Below are positions 38,751-50,019 of a DNA stretch of 64,000 bases, piece by piece (position 1 is the stretch's first letter; each line of letters opens with the position of its first letter). Position numbers and translations under genes: made by a program. The notes beneath the pieces are model-generated. The model was not told where the DNA came from. It made no database searches and was given only the letters and a program-made list of their open reading frames with translations. Origin of the DNA: Pleomorphomonas sp. JP5 (GTDB taxonomy: Bacteria; Pseudomonadota; Alphaproteobacteria; Rhizobiales; Pleomorphomonadaceae); assembly GCF_023721815.1 (NCBI RefSeq), contig NZ_JAMDLI010000008.1, positions 62,001 through 126,000 on the forward strand, in the 5' to 3' direction.

Positions 38751-39908
38751 ATGCAAAGCTTCACCTACTGGAACACCACCCGAATTCATTTCGGCAAGGG
38801 GCAGATTGCCCGCATCTCCGAGGAAGTGCCGGCGGATGCCCGCGTGCTCGTCACCTACGGCGGCGGTTCGGTGCTGAAGAACGGCGTGATGGATCAGGTG
38901 CGCACCGCCCTCGCCGGCCGAACGGTATTCGAGTTCGGCGGCATCGAGGCCAACCCGCATTTCGAGACGCTGGTCAAGGTGGCGGACCTCGCCCGTGAAG
39001 AGAAGAGCGACTTCCTTCTCGCCGTCGGCGGCGGGTCGGTGGCCGACGGCACCAAATTCGTCGCAGCTGCCGCGCTGTTCGAGGGTGACCCGTGGGACAT
39101 TCTCGTGGAGCGCGGCACGAACGTCCGGGCCGCCCTGCCGGTCGGCTGCGTCATGACGCTTCCGGCCACCGGCTCGGAGATGAACCGCAATGCGGTGATC
39201 ACCCGCGCCAGCACGCAGGACAAGCTGCCGATGAACTCGGTGCATGTGATGCCGCGCTTTTCGGTGCTCGATCCGGAGACCACCTTCTCGCTGCCGCCAC
39301 GGCAGACGGCCAATGGCGTCGTCGACAGCTTCATGCACGTGCTGGAGCAGTATCTGACCTATCCGGTCGGCGCCAAGGTACAGGACCGATTTGCCGAGGG
39401 ACTGCTGCTGACCATCATGGAGGACGGTCCGTTGGCGCTCAGCGAGCCGACCAACTATGCCGTCCGCGCCAACCTGATGTGGGCGGCGACCATGGCGCTC
39501 AACGACCTCCTGTCGCGCGGCGTGCCGGGCGACTGGGCGACGCACCGCATCGGCCACGAGTTGACCGGCCTCTACGGGCTCGACCACGCCGCGACGCTGG
39601 CTGTGGTGTTGCCATCGCTGCTCAAGGTGAAGCGCGCGCAGAAGCGGGAAAAGCTGCTTCAATATGCCGAAAGGGTGTTCGGCATAACGACGGGCAGCGA
39701 GGACGAGCGCATCGATGCCGCCATCGAGCGGACGCGCAGCTTCTTCGAGGCGATGGGCGTCAAGACGCGGCTCGCGGATTATGGGCTCGACGCTCGCGTC
39801 ATTCCCGAAGTGGCGGACAAGCTGCGCCAGCACTGGCAGGTGCCACTCGGCGAACACCGCGACGTCACGCCCGAGGTTGCCTCCGAGATTCTTGAACTGG
39901 CACTTTAG
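38751..39908 (+). CDS. Iron-containing-type alcohol dehydrogenase (YqhD-like)
   Basis: A 385-residue NADPH-dependent aldehyde reductase/alcohol dehydrogenase of family III. NADP-binding GGGSVADGTKFVAAA and the metal ligands D/H in VVDSFMHVLEQ and the two His in IGHELTGLYGLDHAATL match YqhD. Such enzymes detoxify short-chain aldehydes and commonly respond to aldehyde or oxidative stress. ATG 38751 follows GAGGGCG; the frame to 38577 is an extension without homology. Together with the two preceding oxidoreductases it may serve aldehyde or redox stress. Confidence 0.92.
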   Translation: MQSFTYWNTTRIHFGKGQIARISEEVPADARVLVTYGGGSVLKNGVMDQVRTALAGRTVFEFGGIEANPHFETLVKVADLAREEKSDFLLAVGGGSVADGTKFVAAAALFEGDPWDILVERGTNVRAALPVGCVMTLPATGSEMNRNAVITRASTQDKLPMNSVHVMPRFSVLDPETTFSLPPRQTANGVVDSFMHVLEQYLTYPVGAKVQDRFAEGLLLTIMEDGPLALSEPTNYAVRANLMWAATMALNDLLSRGVPGDWATHRIGHELTGLYGLDHAATLAVVLPSLLKVKRAQKREKLLQYAERVFGITTGSEDERIDAAIERTRSFFEAMGVKTRLADYGLDARVIPEVADKLRQHWQVPLGEHRDVTPEVASEILELAL

Positions 39909-39987
39909 GAAAGAAATACTTCTCAATATGAATCAGCAGTCTAGCCGGAATCCTTCACAAAGTGGTGGATCTCGACTTCGATGACAG

Positions 39988-40014
39988 AAAGGGCGGCTGC
40001 GGCCGCCCTTTTTA
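39988..40014. terminator. Bidirectional rho-independent terminator
   Basis: AAAGGGCGGC-TGCG-GCCGCCCTTT followed by TTT on plus; the A-run gives a T-run on minus. It sits between the convergent alcohol dehydrogenase and alpha-2-macroglobulin genes, 2 bp from the latter's stop. Confidence 0.85.
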
Positions 40015-40016
40015 GC

Positions 40017-43000
40017 TCACTGCAACGGCCCGATCACCTCGACATGGCCGGCGTCGGTGCGGGCCTGACGTTCCGGACGGTACATGTCCTCGAGCGTCGC
40101 GGCCGGCAGGTTGAAGCTGCCGGGGGCAATGGCGCGGGCCATGTAGGCGAACTGGAACTCCGTGGTGTCCTTCAGGTCGAAGGCCACGGTGAAGCGGTCG
40201 GTCTGGTACTCGGTGTGCGCCGCGTTGTCGAGCGGCGCCAGCCAGTCGAGCGCCGCCACGTCGCCGGCGCGAACCAGCGACGGATTGTCGATGGCAAAGC
40301 CGGCCGGCAGCGGATCATTCAGCACGAGGCGCGCCCAGCCGGACTGCGTCGACGTAACGGCGAGCACCACCACCATGCGGTCGCCCAGCTTGACCGCAGA
40401 CGGATCGATCTCGTTGCCGTCGAGATCGTAGTAGCTGCGCGTCAGCGCATAGCCGTTGCCGCCCGCCGGTTCCGGCGTCTCGGGAATCCCGGTGACCGTC
40501 ACTTTGGCGTCGACCGCCGACTTGCCGACGTTCTTGATGGCGAGTTCCTTTGCCACATCGTCGACCGAGTATTTCGCCGTGAAGACGCCATCGTGGCGGC
40601 TACCGCCAATGTCGAGTTCCGGTTTCATGCCGTCCTTCAGCATGGCGTGGGCGGCCAGTAGCATCCATGCCTTTTCCTGCGTCGAGGTATAGGTGCTCTC
40701 CTTGTAGAGCTTGCCCACCTCACGGCTGAGCCCCTGATAGTCGAAGGCGGACAGCTTCGATTCCGAGGCAAGCGCCAGCACGGCGGCACCATCGCGGAGA
40801 TCCGAGCCGTAGTCGGCGCGCCAGATGCGTGCACCGTCCCTGCCTTCGTCAAGCAGGTCGAGGGATGAGCGGAACGCACCCGAGGCCTTCTGGCTGTCGC
40901 CATAGAGCGCAAGCGCCGCGCCAAGCTGCGCCCGCGCGAGCGGCGTCCCGAAGGAGTCCAGCTTGGTCTCGGCGTAGAAGCGCAAGTCCCCGATCGATGC
41001 GCGGCCGTTGCGGGCCAGCACATAGAGGGCGTAGGCGACGTCCTCGCCACCATCGGAGAAGTCGGAGGCGTAAGCGATGCGGTTCTTGAGGTTGGTGACC
41101 GCCATGTCGTAGGCGACCGGCGGCACCGTGTAGCCCTTCTCCTTGGCGCGGGTCAGGAAGTCGGTGACATAGGCGTTGAGCCACAGGTCTTCCGAGCCGG
41201 CCCCCCAGAGACCGAACGAGCCGTCCGAACCCTGGTTGACCAGGAGCGCGTCGATGGCCTTCTGCACCCGCTCGCGCACCGGCGCCTCGCCGGCAAGACC
41301 GGCCGCCAGGATGACGTCGTCGAGATAGACCAGCGGCAATGCGCGGCTGGTGATCTGCTCGGAGCAGCCATAGGGGTACTTGTCGAGCGCGTGGACAAGG
41401 CCCGGCAGGTCGATGCCGGCCACCGTACCGACCGTCAGCGTCGCAACGCCGTTCGCCGGCTTGAGACCCGAGAACAGATCGGCCGTCAACTTCAGCTCGC
41501 CACTTCCCGGCTTCAGGGACATGTTGCTGACCCTGGTGACGGCGGGTTCGTTATCGCGCACACCGAGTGTCAGTGTCTTGGTAAAGACGGTACCGTCAGG
41601 CGCGGTCAAGGCTGCGGTGATCGTCTCATCGCCGACCGCGTTGCCGGTGATCGGAATCAGCACGCGAGCCTTGCCCTTTTCGGGCAGGGAGACCGTGGCC
41701 TTGGCAAGCTTCTCGTCGACACCGACAAGATCGCCGGCCGCCGTCACGTCGAGCGAGAAGTCGCCCGTCGGCCCTTCGACATGGGTGAAATCGAGCGCCA
41801 GGCGCGAGCGATCGCCCGGTGCGAGGAAGTTCGGCAACGAGGCCTGTATCACCACCGGGTCGCGCACCAAGACGTCACGCGAGGCATGGCCGACGCCGGT
41901 CTTCGACCAGGCGATCGCCATGACCTTCACCGTGCCGTTGAAGTCCGGCATCTTGAAGGACGCATGAGCGAACCCGTCGGCGCCGACCTTGGTCACGCCC
42001 TGGAAGAAGGCGACCAGCCGTTCCGTGGGAGGCGGCCCCATCAGCTTGGAAATACCACCGCCGTCGCCGCCGGTGCGGACCTCGCCCAGCGCGCCCAGCG
42101 TGGTGTCGATCAGCTGGCCATAGAGGTCGCGGAACTCGATGCCTAGGCGGCGCTGAGCGAAATACCAGTCCTCCGGCGCCGGTGCCTTGAACTCCGTGAG
42201 GTTGAGAATGCCGACATCGACGGCCGCGATGGTGACGTAGGCGTCCTCGTCGGCCTTTGCGCCGTCGACCTTCACGGCGACGTCGAGGTCGGTCTGCGGC
42301 CGCATGTCCATCGGCGCATCGATGGCGACGCCCAGCAGGCGCTCGCCGGGATCGACGCCGGCCCAGGCAAGGCCGAGCGCACGCGACGGCATCCGCTTTT
42401 CGGCGATGTCCAGCGGGCGGAGCAGAGACGCCGTCACGTAGGCACCCGGTCCCCAGTCGGCGGTAACAGGCAGTTCGATGGTCGAGCCGCCGGCCGGCAC
42501 CTCAACCGTCTTCATGGCGATCAGCCGATCGTCCACCACCGACACCACCGCCACACCGGCAAAGCGCGGCTCGATGTGCGCCTTCAGCGTGTCGCCGATC
42601 GAGTAGCGCGGCTTGTCAAGGGTGATCTTCAGAAGATCGGGCGTTTCCTCCGATGTCGTCGGCACATACCAGCCGGCCTCGAAACCCGTCGACACCGGAA
42701 TGAGCGCGCCATCGGCACTGGAGACCGTGAGCTGGTACTCGCCCCACTCGACGCGCGCCTCGATGCGGGCGGGCTGGCCGGGCTCGACGTCGAGCTTGCC
42801 GTCGGCGACACGGGTCGAAGTCTTGATGGCGTGGTAGTCCCAGGAACCGTCGCTTTGGTACCACTGATAGTTCGTCTGGACGCGGGACAGCGTCCAGCTC
42901 AGATCCTTGGCGCCGATCTTGGCGTAGTCGGCGTCGAGCACCGCGACATCGAAGGCGGCATTGCCGCCCTCCTCCACCGATCCGTCGAACAGCGGCTTCA

Positions 43001-45494
43001 CGCCGATCCGTTCGTGTCCGGTGGAGACCGGCAGCGTCAGGCGCCGTTCGACTGGCCGACCGTTGGTGTCGAGCACGCGCACGTGCACGGCGGCCTGCAA
43101 CGGTCGGGTGGTATCGGCGACCTCCGGCGTTGCCAGCGAGATGGCGGCGTCGCCGTTCTCGTCGGTTCCATCCGACTGGACATCCTGAACGGCCGAGGTG
43201 AAGTCGTCGTCCGTGAGGCCGAAGCGGTAGCCCGGCGCCGAGGGAATGTTGGCTGCCGGCGTCACGTAAACCTCGCCCTCGATGGCAAGGTTGGCCGCCG
43301 GAGCGCCATAAAGCCAGTCGGCATGCAGCGTGGCGTCGACGCTTTCACCGACGTGCAACAGCGTGGCGTCGGTCTTGATCGCGAAGTCGATGCGCTCGGG
43401 CTGGAAATCCTCGACCTTGAAGGTCACCTCCTGCAGGGCTGCCGCCTTCGGGTCGGTATAGGCCGCAGCGCGCCAGGTGCCGCGCTGCGCTCCGCCGGGC
43501 AGATCGAAGATAAGGTCGCGACCACCGGCGCCCTCATCGGCGACGAGCCGGCGAATGAACTCGTTGCCGTCGGGACGGCGCACCACCAGCGTCAGCGGTA
43601 CATCGGACAGGGCCGCCGCTGCCGGATCGCGGGCGAGCACAGTGAGGTTCACGGCCTCGCCGGGCCGATAAACTCCCCGCTCGGTGGACATGAAGACGTC
43701 GACCGGCTTCGGCGGATCGCGCCCTTCGACGCCGCGATCAGTGAGATCGAAGGCGGCTTTCTGCAGGTTGAGGAAGGCGAAGTCGCCGTCCTTCGTCGCC
43801 AGCAGAAGCTGTGGCGCCGCACCACCGGTGCCCTTCACGAGCCCGGCGTCGAAACGAGCGTATCCCTGGTCGTCGGTGGTCGCCGATCCCAGCACGTCGT
43901 TGTCGTTGGCGATCAGCTTGAGATCGACGCCGGCAACGGCCTTGGCGTCGCTCAGCGCGCGGATCACCACATGCATGCCGTCGTTGCCGGTCATGGTGGC
44001 AAGGCCGAGATCGGACACCACGAACCATTGCGTGGCGTCGGCCGACCACTCTTCCTTCTTGTTGATGTCGCGGACCACCAGCGCATAGACGCCGGGCTCC
44101 AATGTCTTGACCAGTTCGCTCACGGGTACGGCGGTTGTCACTTCGCGATTGGTGTCGCGCTTGACGGCGATCTGGCCGGACCAGACCTCGCGCCCCTCGC
44201 GGTCGGCGACGGCGTCGGCGCTCCACTTGTCGAGCTGGCTCAGGAATCGATCCTGGCCGATGGCGTTGACCAGATTGCGATCGCCGATCTTCAGAACGCG
44301 GGCATCGAGCGTGTCGACATTGACGGAGACGACGGGAATGGTGGCGTTCGGCGTCTTGGGCAGCACGTAGGCCTTGCCCATGAAGCGAACCGACGCATCG
44401 CGATCGCGCACGTAAATGTCGAGATCGACGGTCTTGTTCAGCGCCTCCTCGCCGTCCTTGGCGGGCAGCCCCTTGCGGACAGTGACGTGATAGCGGTTGC
44501 CGTACTCGACCCCGGCAGCGCAGATCTGGTTGTCCTCGGCCTCGATCGCAAGCCGCTCGCCGCCTTCCACGGCGAAGTAGCCGGTGATCGACGGATCGTT
44601 GCGGGCGATCGGATCGGAGAAGGCGACGCAGATGCGCGGCGTCGACGACTGGGTATCCACCGAGTGGTCGGCAACGCGGAAACCGTGCTGGGCAATCCAG
44701 TCGTCGTAGGCCGAGCGCCAGTCAGGATCGTCCTGGAGCGCGAGGCGACGCCGCAGCGTCTTGATGCCCAGATCCCAGTTGTCGCGCGTCACGAAGGAGT
44801 TGGCGAGCGAGTTGAGAGCGGCAACCTGTTCGTCGGCGTCCGATGCGCGCAGATAGGCGTTGATGGCTGCGGCTGTCGACTCCCGAACGAAGGTGCTGTG
44901 GCGGTCGTTATCATTGGGTACGAGGATCGCCTGGTCGGAATAGCGCCACCAGAGGTCGTTGCGGTCAGGTTCGAGGCGGATGGCCTTGCGCAGGTTCTCG
45001 GCGGCCCGAAGGTTGTCGCCGGCATCGATCGCCTTGTCGCTGGCGGCGAGCAACCTGTCGAGCTTTCCCTCGGCCGGCTCGTCGGCAATGGCGCCCTCCA
45101 GCTTGCGGGCTTCGTCAATGTAGCGCTGGCCGATGAACCCGAGCTCCTCAAGGCGGGTTTCAGCAAGGGCCGGGTCGGTCGCCTCGGAGGAAACGATCCG
45201 GCCAGCCACGGCTCCGGCGAAACTGCGCAGATCGCCGACAGTGCCCTTCTTGAAGCACCACTGGGCCTTGGTGTTGTAGGTGAAGGCAACGCAGTGCTCG
45301 TCGGCCACGCAAGCTGCCTCGCAGTCGCCGAGTTCGACACCCTTCAGCGTCTCGATGTCCTCGCCGAAATAGTCGGCGCCCTCGGTGATCACCGCCCGTC
45401 GCTCGGCCGCTTCGCCCGGCACGGCGAGGCTCAGCCCCACGGACGAAAGACACACGAGCGCGAAAAGTCGCGCGAAGCGTCGAACGGACACCAT
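40017..45494 (-). CDS. Bacterial alpha-2-macroglobulin family protein with N-terminal PAN/Apple domain
   Basis: A 1825-residue periplasmic giant. A Sec signal peptide (about residues 1-30, cleavage near GEAA-ER; no good lipobox) is followed by a Cys-rich PAN/Apple domain (Cys at GDCEAACVADEHCVAFTYN and WCFKKG). Next come tandem macroglobulin beta-domains including the bait-type region, and the complement-like helical domain. The thioester motif C1377-S-E-Q1380 (YPYGCSEQ) is intact, so it could trap attacking proteases covalently. AGGGGGATATCC precedes ATG. The usual partner, penicillin-binding protein 1C, is not adjacent here. Role: protection of the envelope against host or competitor proteases (family inference). 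Confidence 0.93.
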   Translation of the reverse strand: MVSVRRFARLFALVCLSSVGLSLAVPGEAAERRAVITEGADYFGEDIETLKGVELGDCEAACVADEHCVAFTYNTKAQWCFKKGTVGDLRSFAGAVAGRIVSSEATDPALAETRLEELGFIGQRYIDEARKLEGAIADEPAEGKLDRLLAASDKAIDAGDNLRAAENLRKAIRLEPDRNDLWWRYSDQAILVPNDNDRHSTFVRESTAAAINAYLRASDADEQVAALNSLANSFVTRDNWDLGIKTLRRRLALQDDPDWRSAYDDWIAQHGFRVADHSVDTQSSTPRICVAFSDPIARNDPSITGYFAVEGGERLAIEAEDNQICAAGVEYGNRYHVTVRKGLPAKDGEEALNKTVDLDIYVRDRDASVRFMGKAYVLPKTPNATIPVVSVNVDTLDARVLKIGDRNLVNAIGQDRFLSQLDKWSADAVADREGREVWSGQIAVKRDTNREVTTAVPVSELVKTLEPGVYALVVRDINKKEEWSADATQWFVVSDLGLATMTGNDGMHVVIRALSDAKAVAGVDLKLIANDNDVLGSATTDDQGYARFDAGLVKGTGGAAPQLLLATKDGDFAFLNLQKAAFDLTDRGVEGRDPPKPVDVFMSTERGVYRPGEAVNLTVLARDPAAAALSDVPLTLVVRRPDGNEFIRRLVADEGAGGRDLIFDLPGGAQRGTWRAAAYTDPKAAALQEVTFKVEDFQPERIDFAIKTDATLLHVGESVDATLHADWLYGAPAANLAIEGEVYVTPAANIPSAPGYRFGLTDDDFTSAVQDVQSDGTDENGDAAISLATPEVADTTRPLQAAVHVRVLDTNGRPVERRLTLPVSTGHERIGVKPLFDGSVEEGGNAAFDVAVLDADYAKIGAKDLSWTLSRVQTNYQWYQSDGSWDYHAIKTSTRVADGKLDVEPGQPARIEARVEWGEYQLTVSSADGALIPVSTGFEAGWYVPTTSEETPDLLKITLDKPRYSIGDTLKAHIEPRFAGVAVVSVVDDRLIAMKTVEVPAGGSTIELPVTADWGPGAYVTASLLRPLDIAEKRMPSRALGLAWAGVDPGERLLGVAIDAPMDMRPQTDLDVAVKVDGAKADEDAYVTIAAVDVGILNLTEFKAPAPEDWYFAQRRLGIEFRDLYGQLIDTTLGALGEVRTGGDGGGISKLMGPPPTERLVAFFQGVTKVGADGFAHASFKMPDFNGTVKVMAIAWSKTGVGHASRDVLVRDPVVIQASLPNFLAPGDRSRLALDFTHVEGPTGDFSLDVTAAGDLVGVDEKLAKATVSLPEKGKARVLIPITGNAVGDETITAALTAPDGTVFTKTLTLGVRDNEPAVTRVSNMSLKPGSGELKLTADLFSGLKPANGVATLTVGTVAGIDLPGLVHALDKYPYGCSEQITSRALPLVYLDDVILAAGLAGEAPVRERVQKAIDALLVNQGSDGSFGLWGAGSEDLWLNAYVTDFLTRAKEKGYTVPPVAYDMAVTNLKNRIAYASDFSDGGEDVAYALYVLARNGRASIGDLRFYAETKLDSFGTPLARAQLGAALALYGDSQKASGAFRSSLDLLDEGRDGARIWRADYGSDLRDGAAVLALASESKLSAFDYQGLSREVGKLYKESTYTSTQEKAWMLLAAHAMLKDGMKPELDIGGSRHDGVFTAKYSVDDVAKELAIKNVGKSAVDAKVTVTGIPETPEPAGGNGYALTRSYYDLDGNEIDPSAVKLGDRMVVVLAVTSTQSGWARLVLNDPLPAGFAIDNPSLVRAGDVAALDWLAPLDNAAHTEYQTDRFTVAFDLKDTTEFQFAYMARAIAPGSFNLPAATLEDMYRPERQARTDAGHVEVIGPLQ

Positions 45495-45637
45495 GGATAT
45501 CCCCCTCGGAAACCGGCAGTCGGCCGGACAATGACATCAATCAAAGGCGACTTGATGAAAACACCTACCTCAGCAATAGCCGGAGGCAGGCCCGGCGGCA
45601 ACTCGGCCAAAGGCGATGTCTTCCCGCTGCGAGACGG

Positions 45638-47479
45638 TCAGGAGCGGGCCTTCGCAGGATCGGCGGCGTCGACAACACGGATGTTGACGCGCGGCGCGCC
45701 CTGCCACCAGTCGAGATCGACATGGCCGGCGATATGGACCGAGCCGCCCCGGTTGGCGGCCAGGAAATCGCCGAGCGGCTGCCCGACGGCGCGGAAGGCC
45801 ATGGCCTTGACCCGAGTACCGGCCGAGGAGGCGAGCGTCAGGCGAAGGTGGTTGCGGCCGGCGGTGTCGAGATAAAGCAACCGATGCGAGGGAAAGACGA
45901 ACAGCGGCTCGGGCTGGGCGGATCCGAAGGGGCCGACCCGCCCAATCGCTTCGATCAGCTCCGGTGTAGCGCCATCGGCGGTCAAGGCGGCGTCGACCTC
46001 CAGCGCTTCTGCGGCGCGCGCGATGGCCACGCCATCGGCCACAGCCGCCGACACGAAGGCCCGGAAGGCGTCGACCCCGTCGGCCGGGAGTGAAATGCCC
46101 GCCGCCATGGCATGCCCGCCGCCCTTGGTGATCAGACCTCGTTCGAGCGCAAGGCGCACCACGGCGCCAAGATCGATGCCGGCGATCGAGCGGCCCGAGC
46201 CGACCGCCCCTCCCTCTCCGTCCAGCGCGATGGCGAACGTCGGACAGCGGTAGCGTTCCTTGAGACGGGCGGCGACGAGGCCGACGATGCCGGGATGCCA
46301 GTCGGCAGAGGCCTCGACGATGACCGGCGGCGCGTCTCCGCCGAGCCGGGCGACGACCATCAGTTCGGCCGCGTCCAGAGCTTCCGCTTCCAGCGCCTGC
46401 CGCTCGCGATTGAGCCGATCGAGCTCGACGGCGATGCGGCCGGCCGCCACATGATCGTCGGAGGTCAGCAGACGCGCACCGAGACCGCTGTCGCCGATGC
46501 GGCCGCCGGCATTGATGCGTGGCCCCAGCATGAAGGCAAGATTGTAGGGCGTTGGCGGCCCGTTGAGCTTGACCACGTCGGCGAGCGCAGCAAGGCCACG
46601 GTTGCCGCGTGCTCTCAAAACGGACAGGCCCTTGACGACGAAGGCCCGGTTGAGGCCGATGAGCGGCACCACGTCGCAAATAGTGCCGAGCGCCACGAGA
46701 TCGAGCAGCGCCAAGAGATCGGGGGGCGTCGTGCCCTGTCGGTCGAACCATCCCCGCCGCCTGAGCTCGCGATTGACGGCGACAAGCGTGACGAAGGTGA
46801 CGCCGACGGCCGCAAGATGGCCGTGGCCGGAGAGGTCGTCCTGCCGGTTGGGATTGACCAGCGCCAGCGTCGGAGGCAGCTCGACGCCGGCCTGGTGGTG
46901 ATCGAGGGCAACGACATCCAGCCCGAGCCGTCCTGCTTCCGCGAAGGCTTCGAAACTGGACGTGCCGCAGTCGAGCGTCACGAGCAGCGTAGCGCCACCG
47001 GCGGCCAACTCGCCAACGGCGCGCGGATTGGGACCGTAGCCATCGACGAGGCGGTCCGGAATGTAGATGGAGGGATCGAGCCCCTGGCTGCGCAGATAGC
47101 GGACGAAGACCGCGACCGACGTGGCGCCGTCGACGTCATAGTCGCCGAAGACGGCGACCTTCTCGCCCTTCTCGACGGCGTCGGCGATTCGACCGGCAGC
47201 GGGTTCCATATCGGTGAATAGCGATGGATCGGGTAGTAGCGTGCGAATCTGAGGATTGAGATAGGCGTCAGCCGCCTCGGCCGGCACGTCGCGGGCGGCG
47301 AGCAGCCGCGATACGACGTCCGGCAGCCCGACCTCCTGGGCGATCTGACGAGCGAGCGCGCTGCCGCGCGTGTCGAGCCGATCGCGCCAGGGGCGATCGG
47401 TCGCGGAACGGGTCACGCCGAGAACGGCGCGGCGACCGGCCGGGAGGGTCGGCGGAACGGATTCGGCAGGTGCGATCAT
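45638..47479 (-). CDS. recJ: Single-stranded-DNA-specific exonuclease RecJ
   Basis: A 613-residue 5'-3' single-strand exonuclease for recombination and mismatch repair. DHH-superfamily motifs: GDYDVDGATS (113-118), TLDCGTS, ALDHHQAG (193-195), a PRINAGGRIGD segment and the DHHA1 motif GGGHAMAAG. Full length for the family. It lies 143 bp upstream of the macroglobulin gene on the same strand. Confidence 0.96.
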   Translation of the reverse strand: MIAPAESVPPTLPAGRRAVLGVTRSATDRPWRDRLDTRGSALARQIAQEVGLPDVVSRLLAARDVPAEAADAYLNPQIRTLLPDPSLFTDMEPAAGRIADAVEKGEKVAVFGDYDVDGATSVAVFVRYLRSQGLDPSIYIPDRLVDGYGPNPRAVGELAAGGATLLVTLDCGTSSFEAFAEAGRLGLDVVALDHHQAGVELPPTLALVNPNRQDDLSGHGHLAAVGVTFVTLVAVNRELRRRGWFDRQGTTPPDLLALLDLVALGTICDVVPLIGLNRAFVVKGLSVLRARGNRGLAALADVVKLNGPPTPYNLAFMLGPRINAGGRIGDSGLGARLLTSDDHVAAGRIAVELDRLNRERQALEAEALDAAELMVVARLGGDAPPVIVEASADWHPGIVGLVAARLKERYRCPTFAIALDGEGGAVGSGRSIAGIDLGAVVRLALERGLITKGGGHAMAAGISLPADGVDAFRAFVSAAVADGVAIARAAEALEVDAALTADGATPELIEAIGRVGPFGSAQPEPLFVFPSHRLLYLDTAGRNHLRLTLASSAGTRVKAMAFRAVGQPLGDFLAANRGGSVHIAGHVDLDWWQGAPRVNIRVVDAADPAKARS

Positions 47480-47543
47480 CGCTTCTCAATAGAGCAAGCG
47501 GCACCGCCGCGCAAAGCCGCAGACTCGCGCGGCGGCGGATCTC

Positions 47544-48122
47544 TCAGGCGCTGCGATGTTCGGCAGCAATCATTGCTACCAGTTGGCCGAGCATCGGATG
47601 GTCTGGCCAAATCAGACCGAGCAGCTCGGTCGCAAAGCTCGATGGCGCGGCACCCGGAGCGGTCACCAAACCCGCATCGGTCACGGCGCGTGGCGATTCG
47701 ACGTAGAGCGCTCCGTCGTAATCCGACACATTGTCGCGCAGGAAGCCGGCGGCGTTGCTGGTGTGACGGCGCTTGTTCAGAACGCCGGCACGAGCAGCGG
47801 CAAGCGTCGCTCCGCAAATCGCGCCAACCGGCTTGTCAGCCGCCAATGCCTCGCGGATGATGGCGCCGATATCCGGCGCATCGGCGGCTTCCCAACCGGA
47901 CGATCCGATCACCGCCAACGCATCGAACTTCTCCGACGTCAGCGTTTCAAGGGGGGCATCCGGCGTAACGCTCAGGCCTCCCATCGACCGAACCACACGC
48001 CCACCGGGCGTGTAGTGATCGACCTGGGCACCGAGCCAGGCCCTGGCGGCCGCGGCGAACAACCCGTGCTCCCAATCGGCGAACTCGTCGATAAGCACGA
48101 TGGCGATCCGTTTGGCTGTCAT
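47544..48122 (-). CDS. DJ-1/PfpI family protein
   Basis: A 192-residue class I glutamine-amidotransferase-like protein. The nucleophile-elbow Cys is in GAICGATLAAARAG, and IALVLIDEFADWE-type residues at the N-terminus supply the conserved Glu. Members include glyoxalase III/deglycase-like and chaperone proteins; the exact activity is uncertain. The open frame continues to 48635 over the enolase gene and its terminator, but ATG 48122 with AGAGGACTG upstream is the true start. Confidence 0.87.
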   Translation of the reverse strand: MTAKRIAIVLIDEFADWEHGLFAAAARAWLGAQVDHYTPGGRVVRSMGGLSVTPDAPLETLTSEKFDALAVIGSSGWEAADAPDIGAIIREALAADKPVGAICGATLAAARAGVLNKRRHTSNAAGFLRDNVSDYDGALYVESPRAVTDAGLVTAPGAAPSSFATELLGLIWPDHPMLGQLVAMIAAEHRSA

Positions 48123-48215
48123 GGTCAGTCCTCTCAGTAAGTGATCAACGGCATTTTCGACTATGACGCGACAGTTTCGTGTCAGCAGCCCGGAAAGGTG
48201 AAGGACCTTCAAAAG

Positions 48216-48242
48216 AAAAGGCCCGGCGCGGGCCGGGCCTTT
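48216..48242 (-). terminator. Rho-independent terminator after enolase
   Basis: On the minus strand AGGCCCGG-CCCGCG-CCGGGCCT is followed by TTTTCTTTT, 30 bp past the eno stop. Confidence 0.85.
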
Positions 48243-48271
48243 CCTCGTTTCCTGGTCGAAGCCTAAGGCGC

Positions 48272-49632
<1,361 letters not shown>

Positions 49633-50019
49633 AGATGCGAACTGGCACGGATGTCAAGATTGTAATTGGTTTAGGTGAACCGTTTGACGGCGGCTCGAAT
49701 CGACTCTCCGGCCATGTCCAGAAGACCCTTTTCGGCGCTGGATTGGAAGAGATCGCTCGGTTTTTCAGGCGTCCGGGGCGCAAAAGGCGCTTGTTCGCTC
49801 CCCTCCTTGCCCGCGACTTTCCCGACAAAAGACGCGACTTTGGTCTTGTTGGCTGGAAAGTATCAGCCTCCCGCCCCGTCGTTTGGCCGTCTTTCGTCGA
49901 CTTTCAGGCGAACTTACAATGAGTTGAAGGCGATATTTCTTGACCTCGAAATGCCCTCGGCCATGTTTGACACTTCACGCCCGTCACCGGGTTCATCGTC
50001 ACGACAGTCGGAGAGCTTC

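Noticed and set aside
42576-45875. 1099-residue open frame on the plus strand opposite the macroglobulin gene
   Set aside because: Same shadow effect; the minus-strand protein has a signal peptide, domains and thioester motif, the plus-strand one has nothing.
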